From: JBEISR01 sp044371425
Lineage (GTDB): Bacteria; Planctomycetota; Planctomycetia; Pirellulales; Pirellulaceae
Assembly: GCA_044371425.1 (NCBI GenBank)
Contig: JBILTR010000010.1
Coordinates: forward strand, 87,895 to 151,894
Direction: 5' to 3'
Length of the DNA stretch: 64,000 nucleotides
Part shown: piece by piece, positions 45,198-53,954 of the stretch
How positions within the stretch are numbered: the first letter of the stretch is position 1
Layout: each line of letters begins with the position of its first letter
Program-made: the position numbers and the translations under genes
Notes under the pieces: generated by a model
The model's database searches: none
Seen by the model: only the letters and a program-made list of their open reading frames with translations
What the model was told of the DNA's origin: nothing

Positions 45198-46226
45198 TTA
45201 CCAATACATGCCTTGACGCGGCGACTGTGGATAGGCGCTCTGCTGGCTTGCGATGGTCTGCACGGCAATAGGATCCAGTTTCGGCGGAAGCACCAAGTAT
45301 GGGTCGAGAAGCAGGTCGCCGTGCTGGCCATCCGGCTTGCGCAGGCCTCGCCCTCGCACCCGAAGGATCGTACCGGAATTCGTCATCGGGGGGACATGCA
45401 CCTTCAGAGATCCACCCGGTGCCTGCAACGAGACGGTGGCGCCCGCGACCGCTTCGGAGATCGTCAGCGGTAACTTCGCATGCAGATCAAACCCTTCCCG
45501 GCGATAGAAGGGGTGCGGCTGAAACCTGACCACCAGATAGGCATCTCCCCGCTGGCCATCGCTGCGCGTTCGTCCCAGGCCACGCAGTCGGATCGACTGT
45601 CCTTCCTCTACACCCTCGGGAATGCGGACACGAATCTCTTCCGTGTCGCCGCGGTCACTGGGAAGTCGGATGGTCGCATCGCCACCCTCCACTGCCGTTT
45701 TCAGGGGAACCGAAACCTCCAGCTGCAAGTCGTGGGAGGCGTGAGATGTATGTACTGGAGCACTCTGGGCGTATCGCGGTTCAGACCTTCTTCTGTCTTG
45801 TTCGCTGGAACGACTGCGCCGTGCTTGCCCATCGGGTCGGCTCTCCTTCGCCTGGCCTTCGGTTCCGCCAAAGACCTGATCGAAGTCGAAGGTGTGGAAT
45901 GGGGAACCCTTGCTGCGTCCACGAAGAAGTTCGTCCAGATCATCCTCGTTGACGCCGCCTCCTTTCCGGTCTCGCCTTCCCTCATACCGGAATCGATCTG
46001 GATCGCGAAACTTCCTGTCGTATTCCTCCCGCTTTTCAGGATGATTCAGGACGCGATAGGCTTCCTGTACTTTGAGGAACATCGAACGCGCGGCAGGATC
46101 GGAATTGACATCCGGATGATACTTCGCTGCTTGCCGATGGTATGCCTTTTGAATCTCGATTCGCGTGGCATCACGAGATACTTCCAGCAACTCGTAGTAA
46201 TTCAATTCCGTTTTCCCAGGAGCCAT
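45198..46226 (-). CDS. DnaJ-family co-chaperone, CbpA-like (no zinc finger)
   Basis: A protein of about 342 residues. The J-domain at residues 8-70 has the HPD motif ('AAKYHPDVNSD') needed to stimulate DnaK ATPase. A Gly/charged linker follows, then a DnaJ C-terminal substrate-binding domain ('VSVPLKTAVEGGDATIRLP', 'IRVRIPEGVEEGQSIRLRGLG', 'GSLKVHVPPMTNSGTILRVRGRGL'). The CxxCxGxG zinc-binding repeats of type A DnaJ are missing, so it is of the type B/CbpA class. The start at 46226 is preferred over a GTG at 46259. rnpA follows within a few bases. Confidence 0.9.
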   Translation of the reverse strand: MAPGKTELNYYELLEVSRDATRIEIQKAYHRQAAKYHPDVNSDPAARSMFLKVQEAYRVLNHPEKREEYDRKFRDPDRFRYEGRRDRKGGGVNEDDLDELLRGRSKGSPFHTFDFDQVFGGTEGQAKESRPDGQARRSRSSEQDRRRSEPRYAQSAPVHTSHASHDLQLEVSVPLKTAVEGGDATIRLPSDRGDTEEIRVRIPEGVEEGQSIRLRGLGRTRSDGQRGDAYLVVRFQPHPFYRREGFDLHAKLPLTISEAVAGATVSLQAPGGSLKVHVPPMTNSGTILRVRGRGLRKPDGQHGDLLLDPYLVLPPKLDPIAVQTIASQQSAYPQSPRQGMYW

Positions 46227-46689
46227 AGGGATACCCAAATCGACCTGAATCGGTCGCACGGTAGACGCAAGCAGGAGAACAACCGGCCATCCCGATTCCT
46301 GCCGCGTCTGGTAAGTCTACACAGGGGCTTTCTTTTCTGCAAAGATTCATCCTTCAAATCGACTTGCAACTGGCCGTGCGGATTCCGAATGCAAGCCCTT
46401 TGGGGGGAAGGTGGATCGGAGCGTCCGGTGGCCTCTTCCGGGGCGTCTAGCTCCCTCCTTCAATGGTATGCCAGAGCCGCTGGCAAGAGGGGTTTGGGAT
46501 CGATTCTGTTAGGCGTTCGCCTGGAAGCGGGGCCGTTTGGGAAGAGGCGCGATCACCCCGGACGATGGATTCCAGGATTCGTTACAATGGCAGGCAACTT
46601 CGTCCCCAGTCCGGTGGCTCGGGAACCGTCGCCCAGATTCAACTGCCTGCTTGATCCAGGCATCTCCCCTCACAGGAAGGACCTGACTC
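46227..46689. other. 463-base divergent intergenic region
   Basis: This lies between the divergent chaperone (-) and thioredoxin-like (+) genes. I see no supportable gene. A TACAAT string at 46583-46588, about 100 bases before the plus-strand start, could be a -10 but lacks a convincing -35. Confidence 0.4.
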
Positions 46690-47283
46690 ATGGTGAAAAC
46701 TGCGAGCACCATGCTGCCGCTAGGTACCCCGGCGCCAGCATTTGAAATCCCTGACCCCTCCGGCAAAGTCTATTCACTGAATGATTTTCGGGACGCGAAG
46801 GGGTTGCTGGTGATTTTCATGTGCAACCATTGCCCGTTCGTGAAGCACGTTGCCGCCGAGCTTGTGCGGCTTCATCGCGACTATGCCAGTCGAGGTGTCG
46901 CGGTGGTAGGCATCAGTTCCAATGACCCCGCCTCGCATCCTGAGGATGGGCCAGACCAGATGGCGGTGGAGGCGGAAACGCAGGGCTATCGCTTTCCTTA
47001 CCTGTTCGATGGAAGTCAGGAAGTCGCGAAGGCATACCGCGCTGCATGCACCCCGGATTTCTTTCTATTCGATTCGGAGCGAAAGCTCTTCTATCGAGGC
47101 CAATTGGATTCCAGCCGTCCTCGGAATGGTATTCCAGTCGATGGAAGTGACCTTCGCGCAGCAATCGATCGATTGCTTGCTGGTGAGAAGGCGCCCGAGG
47201 TGCAGAAGCCGAGTATTGGATGCAACATCAAATGGAAGTCCGGTGGGGAGCCAGAGTATTTCGACGGGAAGGGTGTGCAGTAA
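46690..47283 (+). CDS. Thioredoxin-fold protein of the AhpC/TSA-like group
   Basis: A 197-residue thioredoxin-family protein. 'LGTPAPAFEIPDPSGKVYSLNDF' and 'LLVIFMCNHCPFVKHV' carry a CxxC redox centre (CNHC), with the cis-proline region in 'RAACTPDFFLFDSERKLFYRGQLD'. This CNHCPFVKH type is common in planctomycetes and other Gram-negatives and is annotated as thioredoxin or redoxin-domain protein. No signal peptide is visible, so it is probably cytoplasmic. An AGGAAGG Shine-Dalgarno precedes the ATG. The C-terminal 'GCNIKW' is typical of the group. Confidence 0.88.
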   Translation: MVKTASTMLPLGTPAPAFEIPDPSGKVYSLNDFRDAKGLLVIFMCNHCPFVKHVAAELVRLHRDYASRGVAVVGISSNDPASHPEDGPDQMAVEAETQGYRFPYLFDGSQEVAKAYRAACTPDFFLFDSERKLFYRGQLDSSRPRNGIPVDGSDLRAAIDRLLAGEKAPEVQKPSIGCNIKWKSGGEPEYFDGKGVQ

Positions 47284-47336
47284 GCAATCTTCCCGCCCCC
47301 CAGTCATCTCGCTTGCCGCTTTGGGAATCTCCTTCG

Positions 47337-47795
47337 ATGGTTGCACCAACTCGAGAGCAAGTTCTGGGGGCTCAGATCATCCGAATCGGGCACTCGAACT
47401 ATTCCAGTCCCCAGTTCGTGATCGAAGGAATAGGTCCAGCCTCATTTCGATCTCATTATGTGGTGCTCGACAATGGGCTGGTGCTGGACCTTTTCACCGC
47501 CGAGTTGACTCTTTCGGAACAAGCCGCCATTCAGATGGTCGGAGAAACCGATGGAGTACCGGTGAAGCAATTGATCGGGAGGGCGATCACGGATGTTTGG
47601 CGTGATGATGTGTTCTCCTGCATTCTGATCCTCGACGATTCGCTGTACCTAAAGGACGCGAATGATGGTGCCTACGGCAATCCACTGCACGCGGGGGTGA
47701 TCTGCGAGGAGTACTCAGCGAGCCAAATCGCTGAATTCGTCGACTACTGGTCCGGAGATTCTATACAATCGGACCAATTCAAACGCAGAACATGA
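47337..47795 (+). CDS. Conserved-looking hypothetical protein
   Basis: A 152-residue soluble protein that I do not recognise. It has alternating hydrophobic beta-like strands ('HYVVLDNGLVLDLFTAELTL', 'VFSCILILDDSLYLKDAND') and an acidic C-terminus. The ATG at 47337 is chosen because upstream residues in the frame overlap the thioredoxin gene and look non-coding. It lies between the thioredoxin-like gene and the PQQ-repeat gene on the same strand and may be co-transcribed with either. Confidence 0.6.
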   Translation: MVAPTREQVLGAQIIRIGHSNYSSPQFVIEGIGPASFRSHYVVLDNGLVLDLFTAELTLSEQAAIQMVGETDGVPVKQLIGRAITDVWRDDVFSCILILDDSLYLKDANDGAYGNPLHAGVICEEYSASQIAEFVDYWSGDSIQSDQFKRRT

Positions 47796-47915
47796 ACCCC
47801 TTTTACCAATCATGGAATTGTGTTGCGTCCACCGATAGGGGGCGGAGATCGCCGTCGGTGGTCGATTGATCCAGTTCGTTCCTTCCTTCCCCCCCTCGCC
47901 GCTCGAGGCCATCTG

Positions 47916-49202
47916 ATGAACCATGCAACTTTCTTCCGTCGCCTCTGGACCTCCCTGATCTGCCTTGGGCTGTTGCTTCCTGGCAGAGCACCGTCGGTTT
48001 TGGGGCAATCGGTCACCGGCGAAGGGGATTGGCCCTGCTTTCTTGGTCCTTCGGAGATCGGCCTGGTGTCGATCGACCGCTTGCCGACGCAATGGAACGA
48101 TCGGCAGGGGGTCGTGTGGTACCAGCAGCTTCCAGGGCTGGGATGGTCCTCACCGATCGTTGTGGGGGGACGGATCTATCTGACCGCTGCCATCGAGGGG
48201 GAGAAAGACGAGCCGACACAACTGGTAGCGATGGCGCTCGACGGGGCTGGGGGCGAGGTCTTGTGGCAGAAGGTGATCTTCGAGCAGACGGCGGACGCTC
48301 CTTCGATCCACTCGAAGAACAGTCATGCCAGTCCCACTCCAGTCAGTGACGGGAAGCGACTCTATGTTCATTTCGGCCATCAAGGGACCGCTTGCCTATC
48401 CTTGGATGGAGACATCCTCTGGACCAGCCAGCTCCATCGCTACCAGCCTCGGCATGGCAATGGAAGTTCCCCGATTCTTGTCGACGATCTTTTGGTGATG
48501 ACCTGTGACGGCGAAGATCAGGCTTTCACCCTTGCCCTTCGCACAACCGATGGTTCGGTCGCCTGGAAGTCGAATCGATCGGTAGAGGCCGAACGAAGGT
48601 TTTCTTTTTCGACTCCCACCGTCATCGAGATCGAGGGAAGTCGATTGATTCTCTCTTCCGGATCCGACGTCATCGAGGCGCTTCGGCCAGACTCTGGGGA
48701 GTTGGTTTGGAGTGTTCGCTACTCAGGTTACTCCCTGGTCGCGCGTCCAATCTATCATGGTGGACTGGTTCTTGTTCCGACGGGATATGATCGTCCAGAG
48801 CTATTAGGGATCGATCCGACGGGTCGGGGCGATGTCACCGAAACGCATGTTCGTTGGAGGTCCAAAAGCAACGTGCCGAACACCCCCTGCTTGGTCCCTC
48901 GCGATGGCCAGGTGCTGATGATCAGCGATCGTGGAATCGCCACCTGCCTGGATGTCACCAATGGGGAGGAAGTGTGGAGGAAGCGGATCGGCGGCAATTA
49001 CTCCGCTAGCATCCTGTGCAACGGAGACACCGTTTATCTTCAGTCAGAAGAAGGCGAATCGGTGGTGGCCCGCTGGACCGACACAGGGCTTGATGAGCTA
49101 TCTCGGAATCCTCTCCCAGGGAGGATCTTCGCTTCGTATGCTGTGATCGGGGATGACCTATTGATTCGCAGTGAGTCGGGGATCTATCGCATCGGTCGGT
49201 GA
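47916..49202 (+). CDS. PQQ-like beta-propeller repeat protein, secreted
   Basis: A 428-residue exported protein with a clear signal peptide ('FFRRLWTSLICLGLLLPGRAPSVLG'). 'WPCFLGPSEIGLVSIDRLPTQWN' is the typical planctomycete opening of outer-membrane/secreted PQQ-repeat proteins, followed by propeller blades ('GLGWSSPIVVGGRIYLTAAI', 'VLWQKVIFEQTADAPSIHSKNSHASPTPVSDGKRLYVHFG', 'GTACLSLDGDILWTSQL'). It resembles BamB-like propellers but need not bind PQQ. A GAGG Shine-Dalgarno lies eight bases before the ATG at 47916. It probably has a scaffold or substrate-recognition role. Confidence 0.87.
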   Translation: MNHATFFRRLWTSLICLGLLLPGRAPSVLGQSVTGEGDWPCFLGPSEIGLVSIDRLPTQWNDRQGVVWYQQLPGLGWSSPIVVGGRIYLTAAIEGEKDEPTQLVAMALDGAGGEVLWQKVIFEQTADAPSIHSKNSHASPTPVSDGKRLYVHFGHQGTACLSLDGDILWTSQLHRYQPRHGNGSSPILVDDLLVMTCDGEDQAFTLALRTTDGSVAWKSNRSVEAERRFSFSTPTVIEIEGSRLILSSGSDVIEALRPDSGELVWSVRYSGYSLVARPIYHGGLVLVPTGYDRPELLGIDPTGRGDVTETHVRWRSKSNVPNTPCLVPRDGQVLMISDRGIATCLDVTNGEEVWRKRIGGNYSASILCNGDTVYLQSEEGESVVARWTDTGLDELSRNPLPGRIFASYAVIGDDLLIRSESGIYRIGR

Positions 49203-49287
49203 TGATCCTCATGAGTCCTTCCGAGGGCATCGACCAGCGGCGGGCGTCCAGATGGATAGAAGGGATCGCAAGGCTCCACCTGCTACC

Positions 49288-51189
49288 TCACGGCGTCTGA
49301 TCGACGAATTGACGCATCCAGATTTCGATACACAGTAGACTGAGGACGGTGTAGCTGGCATCGATGGTTCCCGATTCATTGGCGGTCACGAGCGCCTTCA
49401 CGGTTCGAGGATCAAAGATTCCTCGCCGAATCAGATTCGACTCCCCAAGATAGTCATCGATCAATGGGCGCCATCGACCAAGGATCCACCGCCGCACAGG
49501 CGCTCCGAATCCCGTTTTCGGACGATGGATGACATTGCTTGGAAGCCGGTCTTTGACCGCTTCCTTAAGCACCCATTTCAAGACGCCCCGTTGGATCTTG
49601 CCGTGGTCGGGGATGCGGCCAGCCAGCTCCACCAGTTCCAAATCGAGAAATGGAACACGCACCTCCACACCGACCGCCATCGACATCTTGTCGGTGTAAA
49701 TCAGATTGTGGTCACCGAGAAAGAACTGCTGCTCCAACGCCAGTTGGCGCTGGAGCGTCGTGGCTTCTCGGGGCATGCTGGCTAAGAAGTCGATCATGGG
49801 GGCGGCCGCATCTTCACCTGCGATCTGTTGACGCGCTTCAGCCGAAAAAAGGCCTTCGACCCGCTCCGGATGCGACCATCTCAGATAATTGACCAGCAGA
49901 TCGTCTCCTTCCAACGGAAGACCGTTGAAGAGTTTGGCCATGCGACGCAGCATCGGACGCCGCTGATCCATCGATGCCGTCATCCTCTCCAGGCCCCGAC
50001 GTAAGGATCGAGGCACCCACTTCAGGTTGGTCATCCAACTGGCCACTTGATGCCGTCGATATCCCGAAAAAAGGTCATCGCCACCTGTGCCGGAGAGCAG
50101 CACTTTGTAGCCCATCTGCCTCGCCAGTTGGCTGATGAAACGGACATTCAGAGCCGCAGGGTCGGCAATCGGTTCATCCAAATCCCGGACCATGATCTCC
50201 AGTTGGTCTGCCATGGTGGACGAGTCGATGCGGACTGGATGGAGTGGCACTCCCAGGTGATCCGCAACTGCTTTCGCATAGGGCAAGTCGTCGGCAGTCC
50301 CCTGCTCCGACTCCCCCTGGACGTCGATCGTAAAGCAGGCTAGATGAGGGATCGATTCGCGCGCCATGCTGACCAAACTACTGGAATCCAGTCCGCCCGA
50401 TAAAAAGGCACCCACCGGGACATCCGACAGCAATTGACGCTCGACAGCCGATCGCAGCGTCTTGGCCACTTGAGTCACCGATTCGTCGGCGCTAAGATCC
50501 GGCTGGACGCCACGGACATGTGGAAGTTGGTACCACTTCCGATGGGAGGTGACTTGACCATGGGTGATCCAGAGCGATTCACCCGGTCCCAAGCGTCTGA
50601 CGTTGCGCAGAGGCGTGCCACCTCCTGGGCACCAAAGGAAGGTGAGGTAGCGCTGAAGTGCGGCGATGTCAATCTGGCGGCTCTCCGGGGCGATGCGGAG
50701 CAGCGACTTGATCTCGCTCGCGAACGCCACACCACGATCGGTTTGGGTCAGATAGAGCGGTTTGACTCCGATGGCATCACGCGCCACAAACAACGACTGC
50801 TTCTGATCGTCCCAAATCGCCAAGGAAAAGATTCCATTCAGCTGCGGTAGCATCTGCTCGCCGCTTTCCCGGTACAGATGGAGCAGGACTTCGGTGTCGC
50901 ATTGACTGCGGAAAGAAAACCCTTTTTGCTCCAGTCCGACGCGAAGTTCCCTGTGGTTGTAGATCTCTCCGTTGAAGACCAAAGCAACGCGATCATCAGG
51001 GCTGATCATCGGCTGGTGCCCGAGCGGGGATGGGTCGAGAATCGACAGCCGCGTGTGGCCAAGCCCGATCGAATGCCGGTGGGAGAAGTAGACCCCTTCG
51101 TCATCGGGGCCGCGATGGCGCATCGCTGCTATGGCATCGAGCAGCGATGCTTGGGTGAAGGAGCCACTATAGCCGGCGATTCCACACAT
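49288..51189 (-). CDS. asnB: Asparagine synthase (glutamine-hydrolysing)
   Basis: A 633-residue AsnB-type enzyme. The N-terminal class II glutamine amidotransferase starts 'MCGIAGYSG', with Cys2 as nucleophile, and includes 'RHRGPDDEGVYF', 'LGHTRLSILDPSPLGHQPM' and 'ALVFNGEIYNHRELR'. The synthetase half has the PP-loop 'GAFLSGGLDSSSLVSMA' and 'LLSGTGGDDLFSGYRRHQ'. It converts aspartate and glutamine to asparagine with ATP; proteins of this length are also common in exopolysaccharide loci, where they may amidate glycans. It is downstream of the H4MPT genes on the same strand after about 300 bases. Confidence 0.92.
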   Translation of the reverse strand: MCGIAGYSGSFTQASLLDAIAAMRHRGPDDEGVYFSHRHSIGLGHTRLSILDPSPLGHQPMISPDDRVALVFNGEIYNHRELRVGLEQKGFSFRSQCDTEVLLHLYRESGEQMLPQLNGIFSLAIWDDQKQSLFVARDAIGVKPLYLTQTDRGVAFASEIKSLLRIAPESRQIDIAALQRYLTFLWCPGGGTPLRNVRRLGPGESLWITHGQVTSHRKWYQLPHVRGVQPDLSADESVTQVAKTLRSAVERQLLSDVPVGAFLSGGLDSSSLVSMARESIPHLACFTIDVQGESEQGTADDLPYAKAVADHLGVPLHPVRIDSSTMADQLEIMVRDLDEPIADPAALNVRFISQLARQMGYKVLLSGTGGDDLFSGYRRHQVASWMTNLKWVPRSLRRGLERMTASMDQRRPMLRRMAKLFNGLPLEGDDLLVNYLRWSHPERVEGLFSAEARQQIAGEDAAAPMIDFLASMPREATTLQRQLALEQQFFLGDHNLIYTDKMSMAVGVEVRVPFLDLELVELAGRIPDHGKIQRGVLKWVLKEAVKDRLPSNVIHRPKTGFGAPVRRWILGRWRPLIDDYLGESNLIRRGIFDPRTVKALVTANESGTIDASYTVLSLLCIEIWMRQFVDQTP

Positions 51190-51202
51190 GGATTGCAGAT
51201 TT

Positions 51203-51433
51203 CTATCGATCAGGGCTCAGCCAAAGTCCCGACGCTGCTCGCGCCCTCGCCCGGCAGATCATGCCGTTACGGTGGTGCAAAGTTCGGCAATCGGTGCAAC
51301 GCACTGGATCTTCCATCCGGTCGATCCGCCGCAGCTCTGCCAGGACGATAGGACAATCGCAGGTTTGGCCCAGCAACAGCTTGGCGGGGAAGCCGATCGG
51401 GCAGCGGAAGCCAAAACAACCAGCGCCTAACAA
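51203..51433 (-). CDS. Possible small cysteine-rich protein (doubtful)
   Basis: A 76-residue frame in the 298-base gap upstream of asnB carries spaced cysteines ('CDCPIVLAELRR', 'VRCTDCRTLHHRNGMIC') resembling a zinc-ribbon or RING-like element. The only start is a TTG without a good ribosome site, and the pattern could be chance, so this is a weak call. Confidence 0.22.
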   Translation of the reverse strand: MLGAGCFGFRCPIGFPAKLLLGQTCDCPIVLAELRRIDRMEDPVRCTDCRTLHHRNGMICRARARAASGLWLSPDR

Positions 51434-51487
51434 CTCATCGTAGCACGGACATCGGCGAAACCAGGAAAAAGAGGTGAAGAATCGTTT

Positions 51488-52537
51488 TCAATCTGAGATT
51501 TTCAAATGAAATCCGCCGATGCAGGAACCGGTGCTGGTGATCGATCGGATCTTGGGGTGGGAGGAGCCTTGCGAGACGATCTGGGCTGCTTCTTCCGCCG
51601 TCGGCGCGATGCCGAAGAGCGTTGGTCCCCAGCTGCTCTGGCCGACTCCCTGCAGTCCGCAGTCCTGCAGGTACTCCGATACTTCGTTGACGCTTCCTTG
51701 TCGAATCAACCCCCCTTGGGCGGGCGCGAACCACTCCCCGGCCAAAAGCCCGTATCGTCGAAGGGAGTTGGAGAACCGTGCGAATTCGTTCTCCTGAAGG
51801 GCCGGAATCATCGATTCCCTCAGCAGTCGCAGTTGCTCCGCCTTCCATTCCCCCAAACGTTGAGCCGCCAGTTGGAAACCCTCGGCCTCTTGGCGGCCAA
51901 ACACTCCTGGCTCGGCGATCGGCATCGCCACAACCCACGTCCAATCGGAAGGAAAGCGACCTTGCAACCAGCCATGCGTCAGCGGTGGTAGGTCGGCATC
52001 TGGGGAATGAGCCGAGCAGCCCCAGTCGACGATCCAGCCTCCCATCAAAAAACCGATCAATCCGATCCATGATCGCTTGCCGCGGCCTGTCGCCTGCTGA
52101 AGATTGCGCACTGCCGTTTCACGCTGGTCCCCCCACACCTGCCACGATTCCATTCTCTTGGAATGAAGTGCATTGCACATTCTTCCTTGGTCGCGGTGGT
52201 TGGTATGGGCTAGTTCCAGAAGCGTTGCAATGCCGCAAGCGAATTGCGTTCCAGCGCCAAGACCCTGATGCCACTGCATCATCCGAGTTGGTTCGATCGC
52301 GATCGAGGGAGCTTCTTCCTTTCGGAAGAGCTTCCAATGCTCAACCACCTGCCCAAATGGCTCCGACCACTCGGCAGGGCCTTGCCACTGGAGACGCGAG
52401 TGTTGGGATGCCTTCAGCTGGAAACCGAAGCTGTCGACAGCGACTCCAAAACCACCGAATGCATGGGGGCGATCGGCGGCGACTTCAATCAGCCCTGCAT
52501 GAAGACGCGATGGGGTGCTGAGCAGAATTGGAGTCAT
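51488..52537 (-). CDS. mptG: Beta-ribofuranosylaminobenzene 5'-phosphate synthase (beta-RFAP synthase)
   Basis: A 349-residue GHMP-kinase-superfamily protein with the beta-RFAP synthase signatures 'PSRLHAGLIEV' (9-19), GLGAGTQ (92-98) and 'GVGQSSWGPTLFGI' (from about 297). The family enzyme condenses pABA with PRPP, releasing CO2 and pyrophosphate: the first committed step of tetrahydromethanopterin synthesis. Planctomycetes are among the few bacteria with this C1-carrier pathway. Its ATG overlaps the DUF447 stop (ATGA), and a pABA-type amidotransferase gene precedes that, so the operon fits the reaction. The symbol is the archaeal name; the bacterial assignment is by motif only. Confidence 0.85.
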   Translation of the reverse strand: MTPILLSTPSRLHAGLIEVAADRPHAFGGFGVAVDSFGFQLKASQHSRLQWQGPAEWSEPFGQVVEHWKLFRKEEAPSIAIEPTRMMQWHQGLGAGTQFACGIATLLELAHTNHRDQGRMCNALHSKRMESWQVWGDQRETAVRNLQQATGRGKRSWIGLIGFLMGGWIVDWGCSAHSPDADLPPLTHGWLQGRFPSDWTWVVAMPIAEPGVFGRQEAEGFQLAAQRLGEWKAEQLRLLRESMIPALQENEFARFSNSLRRYGLLAGEWFAPAQGGLIRQGSVNEVSEYLQDCGLQGVGQSSWGPTLFGIAPTAEEAAQIVSQGSSHPKIRSITSTGSCIGGFHLKISD

Positions 52538-53142
52538 TCCCTTCCCTCACCTCCGGCAAGCCGACGTGTTGACTCCGCCCGGTCGCTAGGTTCGGCTGAG
52601 GGCAGCATCCCCAACAAGAGACTTAGGGCTTGCAATTCTCCATCGCCTCCCGTCTTTCGAATGATGGGAATCCAGGGGGAAAACTGCCGCTGCACCTCGT
52701 CGGCACCTAGCAGGGAAAGACGGCTGAACAAGACCGCCCCTTCCAGAATCCCATGGGCCGCTCGATTCCATCCCCGAAACGGACGTTGCTGTTGGTGGTG
52801 TCGCATGGTTCCCTGAGCCACCGCGCGGGGCTGGGAAAGGTCCCAGCTGTCCAGCGAGAAAGCGAACCAAGAGCAGCAGTCGTCCAGAACATGGCCAAAG
52901 TCGGCGTGATATCGGTGGGGTCGAACATCGGCCATCGAGCGGAGGGCTTCCACCAGGATCAGTGCATCATCGATGAGATGGAAGACGCAGCGTCCGGATC
53001 GGTGCATGTTGGCGAAGGTCTGCGATGACTGAAAGGGTCGAAAACTCCAACTGTCTGTCGATGGGTCGACCCAGGGGCCGATGGGACTGGCATGCATCGA
53101 TCCATCGGGACGTACCGTCGTTACGATTCCTTCCACGATCAC
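52534..53142 (-). CDS. DUF447 family protein, H4MPT-associated
   Basis: A 202-residue protein resembling DUF447: 'IVEGIVTTVRPDGSMHASPIGPWVD', 'FRPFQSSQTFANMHRSGRCVFHLIDDALIL', and a split-barrel flavin-binding-like pattern. DUF447 is known mainly from archaea and from H4MPT-containing bacteria, where it often clusters with methanopterin genes. The start is a GTG embedded in the pabA stop (GTGA), and the stop overlaps the beta-RFAP synthase ATG, so three genes are tightly coupled. The molecular role is unknown; flavin-dependent chemistry is a guess from the fold. Confidence 0.8.
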   Translation of the reverse strand: MIVEGIVTTVRPDGSMHASPIGPWVDPSTDSWSFRPFQSSQTFANMHRSGRCVFHLIDDALILVEALRSMADVRPHRYHADFGHVLDDCCSWFAFSLDSWDLSQPRAVAQGTMRHHQQQRPFRGWNRAAHGILEGAVLFSRLSLLGADEVQRQFSPWIPIIRKTGGDGELQALSLLLGMLPSAEPSDRAESTRRLAGGEGRE

Positions 53143-53792
53143 AGTGAGCGGCTCCTGCCAGACCTCGTCGGCTGCGTCAGGGCCAGTTCCGGGTGGGATT
53201 GCAAATCGGAGCTACGTGGGACTCCGGCCAGATCCAGGAAACGAGCGACCATCGGCAGCCCTGCCTCCGTAAGTATCGACTCGGGATGGAACTGCACACC
53301 GTACAGCGGCCATTGGCAGTGCTCCACCGACATCACCACCCCATCGTCACTCCAGGAGGTGACGGTTAGCGAGTCGGGGATGGAGCTAGGGTCGAGCGCC
53401 AGGGAGTGATATCGAGCCACAGTCAGTTGGGTTCCTTGAGGGCCCAGCAGTCGACTTTCGGTACAGACCGTCACCTGAGATGTGCGTCCATGAATCGGTT
53501 TGGGTGCCCTCACCACCTTGGCTCCTAGAGCCTGACCGATTGCTTGATGTCCCAGGCAGACTCCCAGGATCGGGATGCGATGCCCAAGGCGACGTACGAC
53601 TTCCAGGCAACAACCCGCGTCGTCGGGTGCCTTGGGGCCAGGGGAAAGCACGATCGCTTCCACCTCCAGTCTCCCGATGCCGTCGACGTGGATCGCATCG
53701 CTTCGAACGACCAAGGTCCGCTGCCCCAGCCGTCGCAGATACCGATCGAGGTTGAAAACGAAGCTGTCGTAATTGTCGAGCACCAGGATCAT
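53139..53792 (-). CDS. pabA: Aminodeoxychorismate/anthranilate synthase glutamine amidotransferase subunit
   Basis: A 217-residue class I glutamine amidotransferase. 'MILVLDNYDSFVFNLDRYLRRLG' opens it. Cys79 in 'ILGVCLGHQAIG' and the His-Glu pair in 'LYGVQFHPESI' complete the catalytic triad. It would supply ammonia to a chorismate-binding partner (PabB or TrpE) that is not in the window. Sequence alone does not separate PabA from TrpG. The tight coupling to beta-RFAP synthase, which consumes pABA, favours pABA synthesis. The start at 53792 is the conserved N-terminus. The gene is divergent from the nuclease-family gene at 53955. Confidence 0.88.
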   Translation of the reverse strand: MILVLDNYDSFVFNLDRYLRRLGQRTLVVRSDAIHVDGIGRLEVEAIVLSPGPKAPDDAGCCLEVVRRLGHRIPILGVCLGHQAIGQALGAKVVRAPKPIHGRTSQVTVCTESRLLGPQGTQLTVARYHSLALDPSSIPDSLTVTSWSDDGVVMSVEHCQWPLYGVQFHPESILTEAGLPMVARFLDLAGVPRSSDLQSHPELALTQPTRSGRSRSL

Positions 53793-53852
53793 CGCCAGAG
53801 GGCCTCTCCAAGTCAGCCTCTGCAGGCCGATGCGTCGCCAACAACACCTTCG

Positions 53853-53858
53853 TATAAT
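53853..53858 (+). promoter_or_regulatory. Possible -10 element (TATAAT) upstream of the DUF151 gene
   Basis: A perfect TATAAT lies 97 bases before the plus-strand start at 53955, in the divergent gap with pabA. I cannot identify a matching -35 at 16-18 bases, so this is suggestive only. Confidence 0.3.
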
Positions 53859-53954
53859 GATAATCGAAGGTTCTCGCCCCCAAGGCAACTCCAGCCGCTG
53901 GGGGCTCGATTTTTCTCCGTCCGAAGCCCTTGTTTCCAGCAGGCGAAGACATCC

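Noticed and set aside
45480..46745. 421-residue plus-strand frame across the DnaJ-family gene
   Set aside because: It is antisense to a DnaJ-family gene with an intact J-domain. The frame has no recognisable motif.
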